NCBI GenBank assembly: GCA_946481275.1
Contig: CAMLMV010000055.1
Coordinates: 1-44,716, forward strand
DNA from: an uncultured Massilia sp.
Lineage (GTDB): Bacteria; Pseudomonadota; Gammaproteobacteria; Burkholderiales; Burkholderiaceae
Reading direction: 5' to 3'
DNA: 44,716 nt
Part shown: positions 43,440 to 44,716 of the stretch, in pieces
Numbering within the stretch: the stretch's first letter is position 1
Layout: each line of letters begins with the position of its first letter
Program-made: the position numbers and the translations under genes
Notes under the pieces: model-generated
Told to the model about the DNA's origin: nothing
Database searches by the model: none
What the model saw: the letters and a program-made list of their open reading frames with translations, nothing else

Positions 43440-44699
43440 ATGAACCAACGACGCATCCTGCTCGCCCTGTTCATGATTTACTTCGTGTTCGCCATCCTGC
43501 TCAACAGCGTGGGCACGGTGATCCTGCAGGTCATACACACCTATGGCGTCGACAAGGGCGCGGCGAGCGTGCTGGAAGGGTTCAAGGACCTGCCGATCGC
43601 GATCGTGTCGTTCTTCGTCGCGTCGACCCTGCCGCGCTTCGGCTACAAGAAGGCGATGCTCGTGGCGCTGGCGATCGTCACGGCCGCCACCCTCGCGATG
43701 CCGCTGATCCCGGCCTTCGCGACGGCGAAACTGCTGTTCCTGTGCGTGGGCGTCGCCTTCGCGCTGGTGAAAGTGTCCGTGTACTCGACCATCGGCCTCG
43801 TCGCGCGCGACCGCAAGCACCATGCGGGCATCACGAACATGCTGGAAGGGTTCTTCATGGTCGGCGTGCTGTCGGCGTACTGGATCTTCGGCTTCTTCAT
43901 CGATGCCGATGACCCGGCGTCGACGAGCTGGCTGAATGTCTATTGGCTGTTGTCCGGCCTGTGCGCCGCCACGTTCGTGCTCGTGCTGGCCACGTCGTTC
44001 GACGAGTACGGCGCCGCGCCGCCGGACAGCCGCGGGCCGGCCGCCGATTTCCTCGCGATGCTGCGCCTGTTCGTGCGGCCGCTCGTGTACGTGTTCGTGC
44101 TGACGGCGTTCCTGTCCGTGCTCGTCGAGCAGGCGATCGGTTCGTGGCTCCCCACGTTCAACAACGAGATCCTGATGCTGCCCGCCACGATGAGCGTGCA
44201 GGTGACGAGCATCTTCGCGGGCTGTCTCGCGGTGGGGCGTTTGCTGGCCGGCGTCGTGATGCGCCGCCTGAACTGGTATCCCGTGCTGACCGTGTGCATG
44301 CTGGCGATGGGCGCGACGGTGCTGCTGTCGCTGCCGCTCACGCACGGCATCGCGCATGACCCGAACGTGACGTGGGCGACGGCGCCGGTGGCCGCGTTCC
44401 TGTTCCCGCTCATCGGCCTGTTCATGGCGCCGATCTACCCGGGCATCAATTCGGTGATGCTGAGCTCCCTGCCGCGCCACCAGCATGCGCCGATGACGGG
44501 GCTGCTCGTGATCTTCTCGGCGCTCGGCGGCACCACGGGGTCCCTGATCACGGGCTACGTGTTCGGCCACGTGAACGGGCACTTCGCGTTCTACCTGACG
44601 CTCGTGCCGATCGTGCTGATGGTGGGGAGCCTGTACGCGTTCAAGCGGCAGGTGGACAAGACCGTTCCTCCAAACTTACGCAAAGCTAACCATAGTTAA
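43440..44699 (+). CDS. MFS sugar transporter with a transposon-derived C-terminus
   Basis: 419 residues as read, about twelve membrane helices (MFMIYFVFAILLNSVGTVIL and RFGYKKAMLVALAIVTAATL among the first). GGGAG lies seven bases before the ATG. From position and type it is the inner-membrane importer for the sugar taken up by the TonB receptor. Native sequence seems to stop near residue 407 (FKRQVDK): from 44661 on, the codons TVPPNLRKANHS and the stop lie in the inverted tnpB-element right end. The last helix is complete before that point, so function is probably kept. The original C-terminus and any downstream operon genes have been cut off. Confidence 0.88.
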   Translation: MNQRRILLALFMIYFVFAILLNSVGTVILQVIHTYGVDKGAASVLEGFKDLPIAIVSFFVASTLPRFGYKKAMLVALAIVTAATLAMPLIPAFATAKLLFLCVGVAFALVKVSVYSTIGLVARDRKHHAGITNMLEGFFMVGVLSAYWIFGFFIDADDPASTSWLNVYWLLSGLCAATFVLVLATSFDEYGAAPPDSRGPAADFLAMLRLFVRPLVYVFVLTAFLSVLVEQAIGSWLPTFNNEILMLPATMSVQVTSIFAGCLAVGRLLAGVVMRRLNWYPVLTVCMLAMGATVLLSLPLTHGIAHDPNVTWATAPVAAFLFPLIGLFMAPIYPGINSVMLSSLPRHQHAPMTGLLVIFSALGGTTGSLITGYVFGHVNGHFAFYLTLVPIVLMVGSLYAFKRQVDKTVPPNLRKANHS

Positions 44700-44716
44700 C
44701 TTTGCCGTTGAATTCC
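44661..44716 (-). mobile_element. Right end of a second tnpB element in inverse orientation
   Basis: Read on the minus strand, this matches 1094-1150 at about 50 of 58 aligned columns by hand count. The hairpin is at 44680-44705: arms GCAAAGTTAAC and GTTAGCTTTGC, loop TATG, 11 bp with one G-T pair. One pair that is A-T in the left copy is G-C here. The minus strand before the hairpin reads EFNGK in frame with a stop soon after, resembling the left tnpB end EPSGK, so a tnpB body should lie beyond the window edge. Confidence 0.7.

Noticed and set aside
1094..44716. The whole window as a composite transposon bounded by inverted IS copies
   Set aside because: IS200/IS605-type elements move as single strands using their own left and right ends and do not usually mobilise what lies between copies. 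The interior carries core genes such as kdp and kup, so two independent insertions are more likely.

Overview
The window reads as chromosomal DNA of a high-GC betaproteobacterium, most likely an Oxalobacteraceae member (Massilia/Duganella type). That placement is an inference from base composition and from the mix of large hybrid sensor kinases, diguanylate cyclases, TonB-dependent sugar uptake and small periplasmic and outer-membrane proteins. No rRNA, tRNA or CRISPR array was seen.

Layout, left to right. (1) The 3' part of an IS200/IS605-type tnpB (RNA-guided nuclease) with its right-end hairpin (1-1150) abuts a GAF-PAS-PAS hybrid histidine kinase. (2) A lower-GC cassette (3931-5411) holds an orphan Hcp, a Tae2/BPSL0067-like amidase effector and a secreted STY0301-like protein, the pattern of a type VI effector-immunity module. 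(3) A GlxA/AraC regulator stands divergent from a metallo-beta-lactamase-fold hydrolase, followed by an inositol-monophosphatase-family (HisN-like) enzyme and a second, larger hybrid kinase related to the first. (4) A three-gene molybdenum hydroxylase operon (Fe-S, FAD, MoCo subunits) is coupled by ATGA overlaps. (5) A GAF-PAS-PAS-GGDEF protein comes next. (6) The potassium region has a complete kdpFABCDE operon on the minus strand, preceded by an extra 30-residue coupled ORF, head to head with kup. (7) A Cache-GGDEF protein and an OhrR-type regulator follow. (8) Two paralogous small outer-membrane barrels share upstream motifs and bracket an unknown protein, a GH43 enzyme and a prohibitin-like SPFH protein. 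(9) A MarR regulator with a perfect 23-bp operator is coupled to a tannase/feruloyl esterase. (10) A disaccharide locus runs to the end: TonB receptor, divergent LacI regulator, GH65 phosphorylase, beta-phosphoglucomutase and MFS transporter.

At the extreme right edge (44661-44716) lies a second, inverted copy of the tnpB element's right end. The two copies face each other across about 43.5 kb, and their hairpins differ by a compensatory base-pair change. The last dozen codons of the MFS gene lie in this transposon end.

Functional logic: the right-hand locus would bring an alpha-linked disaccharide through the outer membrane (TonB receptor) and inner membrane (MFS), split it by phosphorolysis to glucose plus beta-glucose 1-phosphate, and convert that to glucose 6-phosphate. 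All of it would be under a LacI repressor with two operators 21 bp apart. Kdp and Kup together give inducible and constitutive potassium uptake. The hybrid kinases and GGDEF proteins are stand-alone signalling proteins whose partners are not in the window.
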